12,052 nucleotides of DNA, taken from contig JAEWEO010000241.1 of the NCBI GenBank assembly GCA_023389295.1, positions 1 through 12,052 on the forward strand. The letters are read 5' to 3'. The notes below the pieces were generated by a model that ran no database searches, was not told the DNA's origin, and saw only the letters and a list, made by a program, of their open reading frames with translations. A program made the position numbers and the translations under genes. Source of the DNA: Bacillota bacterium (lineage in GTDB: Bacteria; Bacillota; Clostridia; Lachnospirales; Lachnospiraceae). Below are positions 1 through 6,625 of this stretch, one piece after another. The number at the start of each line of letters is the position of its first letter. Positions within the stretch are counted from its first letter, which is position 1.

Positions 1-2
1 GT

Positions 3-899
3 CATGATGTTCTTAGCGAATCCCAGGGAATTCTAATGGAATATGCCATTTTGACAGAGAATCGGGAGTTGTTTGATCGTTCTCTGAATTATGTTACTGA
101 GAATATGCTAAATAATAATGCTCTTGCAGCTTGGATGGTAACAGAGGTAGATACAGATCATCCTAAGAAATCGCAAGTAAACTCGCTTATTGATGATTTG
201 AGAATTTATAGTGCACTAGATGCAGCCAATCAGCTATGGGGTGGCTATGAGGAATTATTAGAACAATGGAAGACAGCAATTTTAAAATATAATACAAAGA
301 AGGATCAGTTGGTTGATTTTTATGATTTTAAAGCAAATAAGAAAGCAAACCGTCTAACCCTTTGCTTTATCGATTTAATTTCTCTGCAAAAAATCACTTC
401 CGAGGATGACTCTTCCAAGCTATTAGAAAATTCCGTTCAACTACTAACGGATGGACGTATTAGTGATGAATTTCCGCTTTATTATAGTTGGTATGATTAT
501 AAGAAAAAAGAATATTCTAAGGATGATTTTAATATGGCAGAAGGAATGGTAACCTTACTTAACCTGGCAAGGGCCGGTGAACTAAGGAAGGATACGGTTG
601 AATGGCTGAAAGATACGATACAAAAAGGTGGAATTAAGTCTAGGTATACAGTAGAGGGTGATGTGGTTAAAGGCCATAATTACGAATCAACCGCTATTTA
701 TGCAATTCTTGTAATACTGGCAAAGGAAATCGACGATGAGGAGCTACTAACCCAGGCTTTGGCAAGAATGGAACTGATGCGTATCAATGAACTTGGTTCT
801 AATTTTAATGGTTCCTTTGGTATCGGAGATGGCTCGGATATCTATTCCTTTGATCAGTGCATGGCACTTTTGGCATATGCATATGCAGAACAACAATAA
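3..899 (+). CDS. Glycoside hydrolase family 8-like protein, 5' end cut by window edge
   Basis: The reading frame is open to the left edge, so the gene starts outside the window; the first ATG (36) is internal. The visible part is 298 residues and ends at TAA 897-899. Codons 3-35 give HDVLSESQGIL followed by MEYAIL, which resembles the SEGQGYGM segment of family 8 glycosidases, where the Glu is the catalytic acid; here it would be the Glu encoded at 18-20. The rest is helix-rich, as expected for an (alpha/alpha)6 barrel, with aromatic segments such as the NYESTAIYA and DGSDIYSFDQ blocks. Distant members of this fold include YdaJ-like exopolysaccharide hydrolases. The substrate cannot be read from the sequence, I did not place the catalytic base, and a signal peptide would lie outside the window. 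Transcription probably ends at the hairpin at 983-1033. Confidence 0.65.
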   Translation, partial: HDVLSESQGILMEYAILTENRELFDRSLNYVTENMLNNNALAAWMVTEVDTDHPKKSQVNSLIDDLRIYSALDAANQLWGGYEELLEQWKTAILKYNTKKDQLVDFYDFKANKKANRLTLCFIDLISLQKITSEDDSSKLLENSVQLLTDGRISDEFPLYYSWYDYKKKEYSKDDFNMAEGMVTLLNLARAGELRKDTVEWLKDTIQKGGIKSRYTVEGDVVKGHNYESTAIYAILVILAKEIDDEELLTQALARMELMRINELGSNFNGSFGIGDGSDIYSFDQCMALLAYAYAEQQ

Positions 900-982
900 T
901 TTCATATCCAGGCAAGAAATTTTAAAGACAAAGTCCAATGGATTTGTTCTGTGGAATGTGGGATACTCGGTTCTAAATATAT

Positions 983-1033
983 AAAAGGATGTATTGCAAT
1001 AGGTCCTCGGAGTATTTGCAATACATCCTTTTT
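983..1033. terminator. Bidirectional hairpin terminator
   Basis: A perfect 17-bp stem (983-999 with 1016-1032) encloses a 16-nt loop. On the + strand it ends in a T-rich tract (TTTTTCTTTT); on the minus strand the stem ends in TTTT followed by an AT-rich stretch. It lies between two convergent genes, the glycosidase ending at 899 and the ferredoxin ending at 1073, so it can serve both. Confidence 0.85.
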
Positions 1034-1072
1034 CTTTTGACCAGAAGCATAACAAAGTTTCGGTCGTTGGGT

Positions 1073-1261
1073 TTATTCTACTGTTATGACGGATACAGGA
1101 CAATTATCCATAGCTTCGATAGCAGAAGCTTCCTCCTCCGTAGGTATTTGATCTACATATACTTCAGCGATGCCATCCTCTGCCATACGAAAAACCTTTG
1201 GACAGGTATCAGCACAAAGACCGCAGGAGATACAACCGTCTCTATCAATGGATGCTTTCAT
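1073..1261 (-). CDS. Ferredoxin, single [4Fe-4S] cluster
   Basis: A 62-residue acidic electron carrier. Cysteines 10, 13 and 16 (CISCGLC) with Cys54 (NCPV) fit the ligands of one [4Fe-4S] cluster. Cys20, followed by Pro, sits where a ligand of a second cluster would be in 2[4Fe-4S] ferredoxins; the rest of that second motif is absent, as in short monocluster ferredoxins. The protein is soluble with no signal peptide. On the minus strand the start ATG (1261) is preceded by AAAGGAG at good spacing, which fixes the start. It stands alone, convergent with the glycosidase and divergent from the gene at 1540, so its redox partner cannot be told from context. The family call is secure; the specific role is unknown. 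Confidence 0.93.
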   Translation of the reverse strand: MKASIDRDGCISCGLCADTCPKVFRMAEDGIAEVYVDQIPTEEEASAIEAMDNCPVSVITVE

Positions 1262-1351
1262 AAAAATACTCCTTTCTTTCTATATTAAGCTGTCTTCCAA
1301 AATCTGATGATATTGATATTGTTACAATGCTATAATACACCTTCTTTTTAA

Positions 1352-1375
1352 TTGTTGCTGTAGCTATGGCAACAA
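1352..1375. repeat. Short inverted repeat in divergent intergenic region
   Basis: TTGTTGC (1352-1358) and GCAACAA (1369-1375) are perfect 7-bp inverted arms around a centre holding the palindrome TAGCTA. It lies in the 278-bp region between the divergent ferredoxin and the gene at 1540. It could be an operator or a small hairpin; there is no U-tract suited to a terminator. Function is unassigned. Confidence 0.3.
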
Positions 1376-1480
1376 AAAGTTGAAAATTTCAATAAGAAAT
1401 GTAAAATAATCCAACTAATTTGAAAGGATATCTTACCTATTTATGTATAGAATTTGTGGAGACGATCAAAAATACAGGTG

Positions 1481-1486
1481 TATAAT
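1481..1486 (+). promoter_or_regulatory. Candidate -10 element for the repeat-domain membrane protein
   Basis: A perfect TATAAT hexamer lies about 55 nt upstream of the preferred ATG at 1540. No good -35 hexamer is found at 16-18 nt; the nearest TTGTGG (1454-1459) is 21 nt away. The promoter is therefore only a candidate. Confidence 0.35.
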
Positions 1487-1539
1487 TCGATGTTTTGAGG
1501 AATACTATCACTATCTTATACAAGATTGGAGAAATGGTA

Positions 1540-2355
1540 ATGGGAGATATTAACGATCAAAAGAAACCGTTTTACACAAGATGGTGGTTTTGGGTAATCA
1601 TAACACTTCTTGTTTTATTACTTGTGAGTAGCATAAATAGTGGTAATAAGAACACCAATGATAATCAGAATGCAAAGATAACGGAAGGTGCCAATGATAC
1701 AACTAACAACAATACAGAAGATATTACTGGAAATGATGTCAATAATGAAAATAACAATAATACGAATAATAATACGAATAATACGGAAAATGAAGATAAT
1801 ACAAATGTTGAGGTAACCACGCCACCGGAAGACAATAGCATGATAAGAGATAATTCTAGTGCAAAACTAACAGAACTAAATACAGGTACTTTTATGGTTG
1901 GAACGGACATACCTGCCGGCAGATATGTCATTCATGGTGATGGAAGTGGTAACTTATTTATCTATGATGAAGCAGGTATGCCTTATATTAATGAAATACT
2001 GGGTGGCGGAGACCTTGGTGTGGATACGGTTACGACTGACATACAGGACGGGGATAAAATTGAAATCTCCGGAATTAATAAAGTAACTTTTACTCCAGCA
2101 GAAACAAAGCTCTATAAAGATACTCTTACTACCGGTAATTGGATCGCAGGAATTGATTTTCCTGCCGGAAGGTATGATGTTTCAAGTGAAGATGGAAACG
2201 GTAATTTCTTTGTATACAACAAATCTGATTTCCCTGTTGTAAATGAAATCTTGGGTGGTGGAGACATTGGTGTAGAGAAGGTTACAGTAAATCTTGAAGA
2301 GGGATATAAGATTACCATAAGTGGGATGAAATCTGTTAAATTTACTGCAAAATAA
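1540..2355 (+). CDS. Membrane-anchored protein with Asn/Thr-rich linker and two tandem repeat domains
   Basis: 271 residues from the ATG at 1540, chosen because GGAG (1528-1531) is 8 nt upstream; ATG 1534 is only 2 nt from it, and the TTG at 1495 has no such site. A short cytoplasmic N-terminus is followed by one hydrophobic segment (about 14-31, WWFWVIITLLVLLLV) without a lipobox Cys. Next comes a low-complexity Asn/Thr/Asp linker (about 35-105), then two homologous domains (about 115-187 and 198-271). The domains are about half identical. Both carry an AGRY motif (PAGRY) and an identical NEILGGGD block, then G-V-x-x-V-T and IxISG motifs. The topology suggests the domains face outside, tethered to the membrane. 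I recognise this as a repeat module seen in uncharacterised Firmicute surface proteins but cannot name a function. It is a single-gene unit ending at the hairpin at 2409-2450. Confidence 0.85.
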   Translation: MGDINDQKKPFYTRWWFWVIITLLVLLLVSSINSGNKNTNDNQNAKITEGANDTTNNNTEDITGNDVNNENNNNTNNNTNNTENEDNTNVEVTTPPEDNSMIRDNSSAKLTELNTGTFMVGTDIPAGRYVIHGDGSGNLFIYDEAGMPYINEILGGGDLGVDTVTTDIQDGDKIEISGINKVTFTPAETKLYKDTLTTGNWIAGIDFPAGRYDVSSEDGNGNFFVYNKSDFPVVNEILGGGDIGVEKVTVNLEEGYKITISGMKSVKFTAK

Positions 2356-2408
2356 AAGAGATACCATGGATATAAAGTAATGTTTATAACGATATAAAAT
2401 AGTTGAAA

Positions 2409-2450
2409 CACAAGAAAGTTCTATGCGGTAATCCATAGAGCTTTCTTGTG
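2409..2450. terminator. Hairpin terminator between convergent genes
   Basis: A 17-bp stem (2409-2425 with 2434-2450, one G-T wobble) encloses an 8-nt loop. The U-tract is weak on both sides (CTTTG on +, TTTC on -), so termination efficiency is uncertain. Its place between the convergent genes ending at 2355 and 2510 supports a shared terminator. Confidence 0.65.
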
Positions 2451-2509
2451 CTTTGCAGTCATCTTACAATGCTATTACCAAAGCCTAGAACACATAGCCC
2501 TATCCGTTG

Positions 2510-3412
2510 TTATGCATGGGATAATAAAGGTAACATTACTTGATGGTTATCAAAGATGTTTTCCTTACCATGAAGGACGAAAAGGGTAGTATCTTCTTCT
2601 ATGAGCGGTGTTACCTGATACGGATCCCCTTGTTTTGGAGTGAAGCCTAATTTTATTATTAGTGTTTTCTCTAGAGTGATAGCGGATAGCAGTTCTTCCA
2701 TCGGATGCGTCCCGTCACCGAATATATCGTAACATAGAAGCGTATCGTTATCGTACTCCAAAATAGCAATGGAATCGTAAGCCTCCAGATAATATACATT
2801 CTCACGCAAAAAACTCGAGCAATAAAACATCAATAAGCCGATATTATGTTCCATTGGTAAAGCGGAATATGGGTTTGACTGCTGATATTTACAAAGAAGT
2901 AAATTAATATCCTCTTTCTTCGACATATGAAGTTTTCTTACTTTGCCTTCCATTTTTACAGGTAACAAGGTTGTTGGAATATGATGCTGGTATTCCTTTG
3001 CTTCTATGAAACCGTATTTTGGATAGAAATTGAGTACGCTATCGTTTGCAAAAAGATAGATACAATCACATTGCTCCTTCCAAAGATTAAGAACGGTGTT
3101 CATTAACCATCCGGACAATCCCTTGTTACGGTACCGAGAATCTGTCATAACAGTTCCAAGCTGTAGATATGTTTTTCTCTGCCCTTGCCAGCACGTATTT
3201 ATCTTGTTTACCGATATATTAGCAACCACAAGATCACCATCCAATAGCACATGTGGAATATAGTTATCACCCCAATAACCGTTACAATACCAGGGTTCAA
3301 AGTCTAAGTCAAAGGTTTCCCGCGCAAGACGAAAGAAGTCCTGTCTTATCTTGCTATTATCACGTATATTGCAATCAAACTGATAATTATGTTCCTTAAT
3401 ATTACATATCAT
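2510..3412 (-). CDS. GNAT family N-acetyltransferase
   Basis: 300 residues. The N-terminal half holds the GNAT core. The beta4/alpha3 segment LQLGTVMTDSRYRNKGLSG (about 83-101) has the acetyl-CoA pyrophosphate loop as R95-x-x-G98-x-S100, and YLFANDSVLNFYPKYGF (about 119-135) is the usual beta5/alpha4 end of the fold with its FYPKYGF signature. The region after about residue 150 is a second half without a motif I recognise; two-domain GNATs of this length are common in Firmicutes, some with Eis-like architecture. The enzyme transfers acetyl from acetyl-CoA to an amine; the acceptor cannot be predicted. The start is supported by GAAGGTGATG just upstream on the minus strand. It is a single gene, divergent from the DeoR regulator. 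Confidence 0.88.
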   Translation of the reverse strand: MICNIKEHNYQFDCNIRDNSKIRQDFFRLARETFDLDFEPWYCNGYWGDNYIPHVLLDGDLVVANISVNKINTCWQGQRKTYLQLGTVMTDSRYRNKGLSGWLMNTVLNLWKEQCDCIYLFANDSVLNFYPKYGFIEAKEYQHHIPTTLLPVKMEGKVRKLHMSKKEDINLLLCKYQQSNPYSALPMEHNIGLLMFYCSSFLRENVYYLEAYDSIAILEYDNDTLLCYDIFGDGTHPMEELLSAITLEKTLIIKLGFTPKQGDPYQVTPLIEEDTTLFVLHGKENIFDNHQVMLPLLSHA

Positions 3413-3568
3413 TTCATCACCTTCTTTTAATATTATGTTATTTTGAATTCTTCAAAGTAAATTTAGAGAGGCAGTAAGGATTTTTACCCTTTATAATACT
3501 GTAATTATATATCAAATGATGAAAACTTGAAACTACGTAAAATATACTTTGTTAATATAATAGCTTAT

Positions 3569-3585
3569 AAGAGGTTACGTTCCTT
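3569..3585 (+). repeat. 17-nt sequence shared with the deoR terminator, copy 1
   Basis: AAGAGGTTACGTTCCTT matches 16 of 17 bases with 4467-4483. This copy lies about 20 nt upstream of the -35 element of the deoR-type gene; weak flanking complementarity (TATAA 3566-3570 with TTATA 3594-3598) could make a poor hairpin. Function unknown. Confidence 0.45.
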
Positions 3586-3605
3586 CAAATTCTTTATAGA
3601 TAACT

Positions 3606-3634
3606 TTGCAAAACTATATTATAATAAATATAAA
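3606..3634 (+). promoter_or_regulatory. SigmaA-type promoter of the DeoR regulator gene
   Basis: TTGCAA (3606-3611), a 17-nt spacer and TATAAA (3629-3634) make a good housekeeping promoter, predicting a start of transcription near 3641 and a short leader before the ATG at 3664. Confidence 0.55.
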
Positions 3635-3663
3635 TTTATGTTGATAGGAAAGTAGGGGAAAAT

Positions 3664-4428
3664 ATGCTTACGATCGAAAGAAGGAATACAATATTAGAAA
3701 TCCTGAATAGGGATGGCCGTGTTGTGGTTAGTGATCTTAGTGCTATGTTCAAAGTAACAGAAGAAACCATAAGACGAGATTTGGAAAAACTTGAAAAAGA
3801 AGGATTGGCAAAAAAGACCTATGGCGGAGCAATTTTAATAGAAAATTCCAATGTGGATCTTCCATATATCGTTAGAAAGAAAGAAAATGTTACCGGTAAA
3901 GAATATATTGCGCAGGTGATTAGTTCCATGATTGAAGATGGTGACCATATCATGATGGATGCCAGCTCGACCGCAGTCTTTGTTGCAAAACGTTTAAAGA
4001 ACAAAAAGAAGTTAACACTAATTACAAACTCAATAGAGATCCTACTGGAGTTATCCGATGTATCCGGCTGGAAGGTACTTTCTACCGGAGGGACATTACG
4101 GGAAGGATCTTTATCCTTAGTGGGTTATCAGGCAGAGAAGATGGTCAGTACCTATCATGTAGACAAAGCTATCATCTCCTGCAAGGGAATTGATGCAGAC
4201 AAAGGTATTACGGATTCCAATGAGATGGATGCGCATATCAAAAACTTGATGCTAGAATCAGCCAAGAGTAAAATACTGGCGGTGGATAGCTCTAAGTTTA
4301 ATAAGATTTCATTTACTAAGATTGGAGATTTGTCCAATATTGATGTTGTGGTGACGGACGCCCAACCGGATGATCTTTGGATGAGAACCTTTGATTCTTA
4401 TCATATTGATGCAAAGTTCAAAAATTAA
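3664..4428 (+). CDS. DeoR/GlpR family transcriptional regulator
   Basis: 254 residues, the usual family length. The N-terminal winged helix-turn-helix spans about 1-57, with recognition helix VTEETIRRDLEKLEKEG (31-47) and the KTYGGAIL wing. The C-terminal sugar-phosphate-sensing domain shows MDASSTA (98-104), TNS (121-123), STGGTLREGSLSLVG (140-154), CKGIDADKGITD (173-184) and VDSSKF (207-212), where the Lys is typical for effector binding. Members repress sugar or polyol catabolic genes and release DNA on binding a phosphorylated sugar. The start is fixed by AGGGGA just upstream. The gene has its own promoter and terminator, and its neighbours are not sugar genes, so the target is unclear. 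The downstream pdu operon is a possible but unproven target, since the PadR cassette and two terminators lie between. Confidence 0.93.
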   Translation: MLTIERRNTILEILNRDGRVVVSDLSAMFKVTEETIRRDLEKLEKEGLAKKTYGGAILIENSNVDLPYIVRKKENVTGKEYIAQVISSMIEDGDHIMMDASSTAVFVAKRLKNKKKLTLITNSIEILLELSDVSGWKVLSTGGTLREGSLSLVGYQAEKMVSTYHVDKAIISCKGIDADKGITDSNEMDAHIKNLMLESAKSKILAVDSSKFNKISFTKIGDLSNIDVVVTDAQPDDLWMRTFDSYHIDAKFKN

Positions 4429-4464
4429 ATAAAGTAAAAACAGCAAGACAATTCTTTTGTTATT

Positions 4465-4503
4465 AAAAGAGGTAACGTTCCTTTAGAGGTTATCTCTTTT
4501 TTT
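4465..4503 (+). terminator. Rho-independent terminator of the DeoR regulator gene
   Basis: A 12-bp stem (4465-4476 with 4489-4500, one G-T wobble) with a 12-nt loop runs into seven T (4497-4503). It sits 37 nt after the stop of the deoR-type gene. Its left arm and loop contain copy 2 of the 17-nt shared sequence (4467-4483). Confidence 0.88.
4467..4483 (+). repeat. 17-nt sequence shared with the deoR upstream region, copy 2
   Basis: AAGAGGTAACGTTCCTT, differing at one base from 3569-3585. It forms the left arm and part of the loop of the terminator at 4465-4503. Confidence 0.45.
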
Positions 4504-4546
4504 ATTTATAACAAGTGAATTAGATCACTGTATTATTAGTTAGCAC

Positions 4547-4575
4547 TTGCCAATATCGATATTCGATGTTAAAAT
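4547..4575 (+). promoter_or_regulatory. SigmaA-type promoter of the padR-DUF2812 cassette
   Basis: TTGCCA (4547-4552), a 17-nt spacer and TAAAAT (4570-4575). The spacer is occupied by the palindrome at 4552-4563, so a repressor bound there would exclude RNA polymerase. The predicted transcription start is near 4582. Confidence 0.65.
4552..4563. promoter_or_regulatory. Candidate PadR operator, copy 1
   Basis: AATATCGATATT is a perfect 12-bp palindrome overlapping the last base of the -35 hexamer and filling much of the promoter spacer. Identical to the copy at 4586-4597. Autorepression by the PadR protein encoded downstream is inferred from position and from the usual behaviour of the family. 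Confidence 0.6.
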
Positions 4576-4585
4576 ATCTATTATC

Positions 4586-4597
4586 AATATCGATATT
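4586..4597. promoter_or_regulatory. Candidate PadR operator, copy 2
   Basis: A second exact AATATCGATATT, 34 bp centre to centre from copy 1 and just downstream of the predicted transcription start. It is at the middle of a longer imperfect dyad (4573-4585 with 4599-4611, 12 of 13 positions complementary). Its right half continues into the 7-bp repeat array. Confidence 0.6.
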
Positions 4598-4640
4598 AGA
4601 TATTAGATATTAGATATTAGATATTAGAAATTAGATATTA
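4592..4640 (+). repeat. Seven tandem copies of a 7-bp unit in the padR leader
   Basis: GATATTA is repeated seven times head to tail (4592-4640); copy 6 is GAAATTA, the others are exact. The unit equals the right half-site of the palindrome (GATATT) plus one A, so the array looks like a slippage expansion of the operator edge. It lies in the predicted untranslated leader, about 40 nt before the SD of padR. Confidence 0.9.
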
Positions 4641-4696
4641 AGATTAAGGTGTCACAAGCAATTCGGTAAATCCGGCTTCATCAATGGAGGTGTAAT

Positions 4697-5011
4697 ATGG
4701 CAAGAGAAAAATATAAAACATTAACAGAGCAGATGTTTTATATTCTTATTTGTTTAAAGGAAGAGTGCTGCGGAATTGATATTATGGATAAAGTGAGGAC
4801 GATGACAAATGGTCGAATTGCCATTGGAGCTGGTACACTTTATACACTGCTAGGGGAGTTTCAAAAGAGCGGCTTCATTCGGGAGACTGCGGTGGATGGT
4901 AGAAAAAGAAGTTATATTATCACAGCAAAAGGGGAAGTCGTTCTGGAAGCGGAATACACTAGAATAGTGCAATTAGTAGCTGACTATGAAGAATTTTATA
5001 GGAGAGTATAA
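4697..5011 (+). CDS. PadR family transcriptional regulator
   Basis: 104 residues, typical of the short PadR subfamily: a winged helix-turn-helix (about 8-80) followed by a short C-terminal helix used for dimerisation. Diagnostic parts are the N-terminal LTEQMFYILICL, the recognition-helix region IAIGAGTLYTLLGEFQKSGFI reduced to its core GTLYTLL (46-52), and the wing GRKRSYIITAKG (68-79). GGAGGTG lies just upstream of the ATG. It starts a two-gene unit: its stop is directly followed by the DUF2812 gene, whose SD lies inside the padR 3' end. Pairs of PadR and DUF2812 proteins are a recurrent Firmicute arrangement. Likely autoregulated through the palindromes at 4552 and 4586 (inference). Inducer unknown. 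Confidence 0.93.
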   Translation: MAREKYKTLTEQMFYILICLKEECCGIDIMDKVRTMTNGRIAIGAGTLYTLLGEFQKSGFIRETAVDGRKRSYIITAKGEVVLEAEYTRIVQLVADYEEFYRRV

Positions 5012-5012
5012 G

Positions 5013-6380
5013 ATGAGGAATAAACATCAATTAGTTAAGCGTCTACCATTATATCTTGATGATCTTTCAACTGCGAAAGAGTATTTGGAAAAAATGGCAA
5101 GAGAAGGATGGATGCTGGTTGGAATGAAGGGATTTCGTTATGTATTTGAAATGTGTGAACCACGGGAAATAAACTTTGCAGTAGAAATATTTGATCAAGC
5201 ATCCATGTTTGATACCTTTGAAAGTGATGAGAACTTAGAATACATAGAATATTGTGAAAAAGCAGGGTGGAACTTCATATGTGCCAACGGAAAAATACAG
5301 TTTTTTTATACCGAAGATTTGGATTTGGTGCCAATTGAGACAGATGATGAGTTAAAGTTTAAGGCTATATTAAAATCTATGAAGATGGAAAATATATGGA
5401 CCATGTATCTGCTTCCATTAATGTCGATTTTTTATATTGTTAATCCCTTGTCTCTTTACAAATATGACAGGTTGACATCCTTTGTTTCCTTTTCGATTTT
5501 CGTGCTTTTTAGTTCTCTTTTGGTAATGTCCATTGTTAGACTTGTATGCTTTCATCTATGGAAAAACAGATGTAAGAAGAGTATCGCAGAAGGAAAAGGA
5601 TTGGTACATAGAAAGCATCCTAATCCTAAAATAATTAATATGGCAGGTCTAGGAATCATGCTAGTCTGGTCCTTTCTTGGTTATATAGCTTGGTGTAAAT
5701 CTGGCGATAGGGTTAATCTAATTATATTTTTTTCATCTACAATTACATTATTGGGTATTGGGATAAGTATGATTACTGCAATGATAATGAGAAAAAAGAA
5801 AGTGAAACCGGGAATAAACCTGTTTGCACAAGTAACAATTCCATGTATTTTTATATTGGGGTTAATTGTTTTCGAAATCTTTGCGATTATTAATATTAAC
5901 GATCAGGCTCAGGAGAAAGAGCAAGTACTAATTACCATGTCAACACTAGGGTATAAGCAAAACAATCATCATGAATTCTCCGTTACATACAATAACTTTG
6001 GTAAATTTCTTTTGGAATTAGAATCCTATTTTGAACTTGGACAGGGAAAGGGAGATGAAGCTCCGGTTATGCTGTATTATTTATATAGAACAAAATGGAA
6101 TCCCATTTATGATCTGGTAGAACAAAACGTTAAAATGGGGATACTGCCTGAAAAGTATTCTGTTGTAGAAAGTGGATTTTTAGAAGTAACCCAAATTATT
6201 AATAGCAATGAAATGGAAGTATATTTTTATGAAAAACCTGGCGAAGAGATGGGATATCGATATGTATTTTTCTATGACCATATGATTTTAGATTTATATA
6301 CAAATTTTATTTTAGATGATATTCAGATAAAAAATATAGGTGAGAAGCTAGAAGGCGAAAGCCCTATGGTTCTTATATAG
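5013..6380 (+). CDS. DUF2812 domain membrane protein
   Basis: 455 residues from the ATG at 5013, preceded by GGAGAG (5001-5006); the in-frame ATG at 4986 inside padR is a worse start. The N-terminal DUF2812 domain (about 11-105) shows the family marks: EKMAREGWML near 26-35, then FRYVF and a second aromatic block with GWNFICANGKIQFFY (85-99). Five hydrophobic segments follow at about 126-147, 153-180, 207-227, 234-258 and 273-294. The last ~160 residues are a soluble domain that I do not recognise; with five TM helices it would lie on the opposite face of the membrane from the DUF2812 domain. The biochemical role of DUF2812 is not established; the constant pairing with PadR suggests the two are co-regulated or act in one sensing circuit. 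Ends at a strong terminator. Confidence 0.88.
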   Translation: MRNKHQLVKRLPLYLDDLSTAKEYLEKMAREGWMLVGMKGFRYVFEMCEPREINFAVEIFDQASMFDTFESDENLEYIEYCEKAGWNFICANGKIQFFYTEDLDLVPIETDDELKFKAILKSMKMENIWTMYLLPLMSIFYIVNPLSLYKYDRLTSFVSFSIFVLFSSLLVMSIVRLVCFHLWKNRCKKSIAEGKGLVHRKHPNPKIINMAGLGIMLVWSFLGYIAWCKSGDRVNLIIFFSSTITLLGIGISMITAMIMRKKKVKPGINLFAQVTIPCIFILGLIVFEIFAIININDQAQEKEQVLITMSTLGYKQNNHHEFSVTYNNFGKFLLELESYFELGQGKGDEAPVMLYYLYRTKWNPIYDLVEQNVKMGILPEKYSVVESGFLEVTQIINSNEMEVYFYEKPGEEMGYRYVFFYDHMILDLYTNFILDDIQIKNIGEKLEGESPMVLI

Positions 6381-6436
6381 GAGATTGAATCTACAAATCA
6401 ACTTTAAGATTTCAAAAGTTAAACGAATAAATTTTT

Positions 6437-6484
6437 ATAGCACCCCACATAATTAGAGTATCGTTATGTGGGGTGCTATTTTTT
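6437..6484 (+). terminator. Strong rho-independent terminator after the DUF2812 gene
   Basis: A perfect 16-bp stem (6437-6452 with 6464-6479), GC-rich in its middle (GCACCCCAC), with an 11-nt loop and a run of six T (6479-6484). It separates the PadR cassette from the pdu operon. Confidence 0.95.
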
Positions 6485-6513
6485 GTAAACAGACTAAAAA
6501 CAAACATAAAACC

Positions 6514-6543
6514 TTGCCAAAACAATAATAAAACAAATAAAAT
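6514..6543 (+). promoter_or_regulatory. Candidate promoter of the pdu operon
   Basis: TTGCCA (6514-6519), an 18-nt spacer and TAAAAT (6538-6543), the same hexamers as in the padR promoter. It lies in the A-rich 200-bp leader between the terminator and pduC and would give a leader of about 135 nt. The region is so A-rich that a -10 match is weak evidence alone. Confidence 0.4.
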
Positions 6544-6565
6544 AGAATAAAAACAAAGAAAAACA

Positions 6566-6579
6566 TATTGAAATCAATA
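6566..6579. promoter_or_regulatory. Candidate operator palindrome in the pdu leader
   Basis: TATTGA and TCAATA are inverted 6-bp arms separated by AA (6566-6579), about 20 nt downstream of the candidate -10. The position fits a repressor site for the operon. No known consensus is matched with confidence. Confidence 0.35.
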
Positions 6580-6625
6580 CAAAAACATGGTACTCTATAA
6601 AGTAGATAGTAATAAGATTGGATCG

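Noticed and set aside
747..1103. A 118-codon minus-strand frame crossing the glycosidase 3' end and the terminator
   Set aside because: It overlaps two supported genes and the hairpin and shows no protein-like conservation.
989..1288. A 99-codon plus-strand frame opposite the ferredoxin
   Set aside because: It begins inside the terminator and is antisense to the clear ferredoxin gene.
1495..1539. TTG start for the repeat-domain membrane protein
   Set aside because: The ATG at 1540 has a well-spaced GGAG; the added 15 residues are not typical and the TTG lies only about 9 nt from the candidate -10.
3664..4428. The DeoR protein as the dedicated regulator of the pdu operon
   Set aside because: Two terminators and the PadR cassette lie between, and no shared operator was found; kept only as a possibility.
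4592..4640. CRISPR-like array
   Set aside because: The units are 7 bp and contiguous with no spacers; it is a simple tandem repeat.
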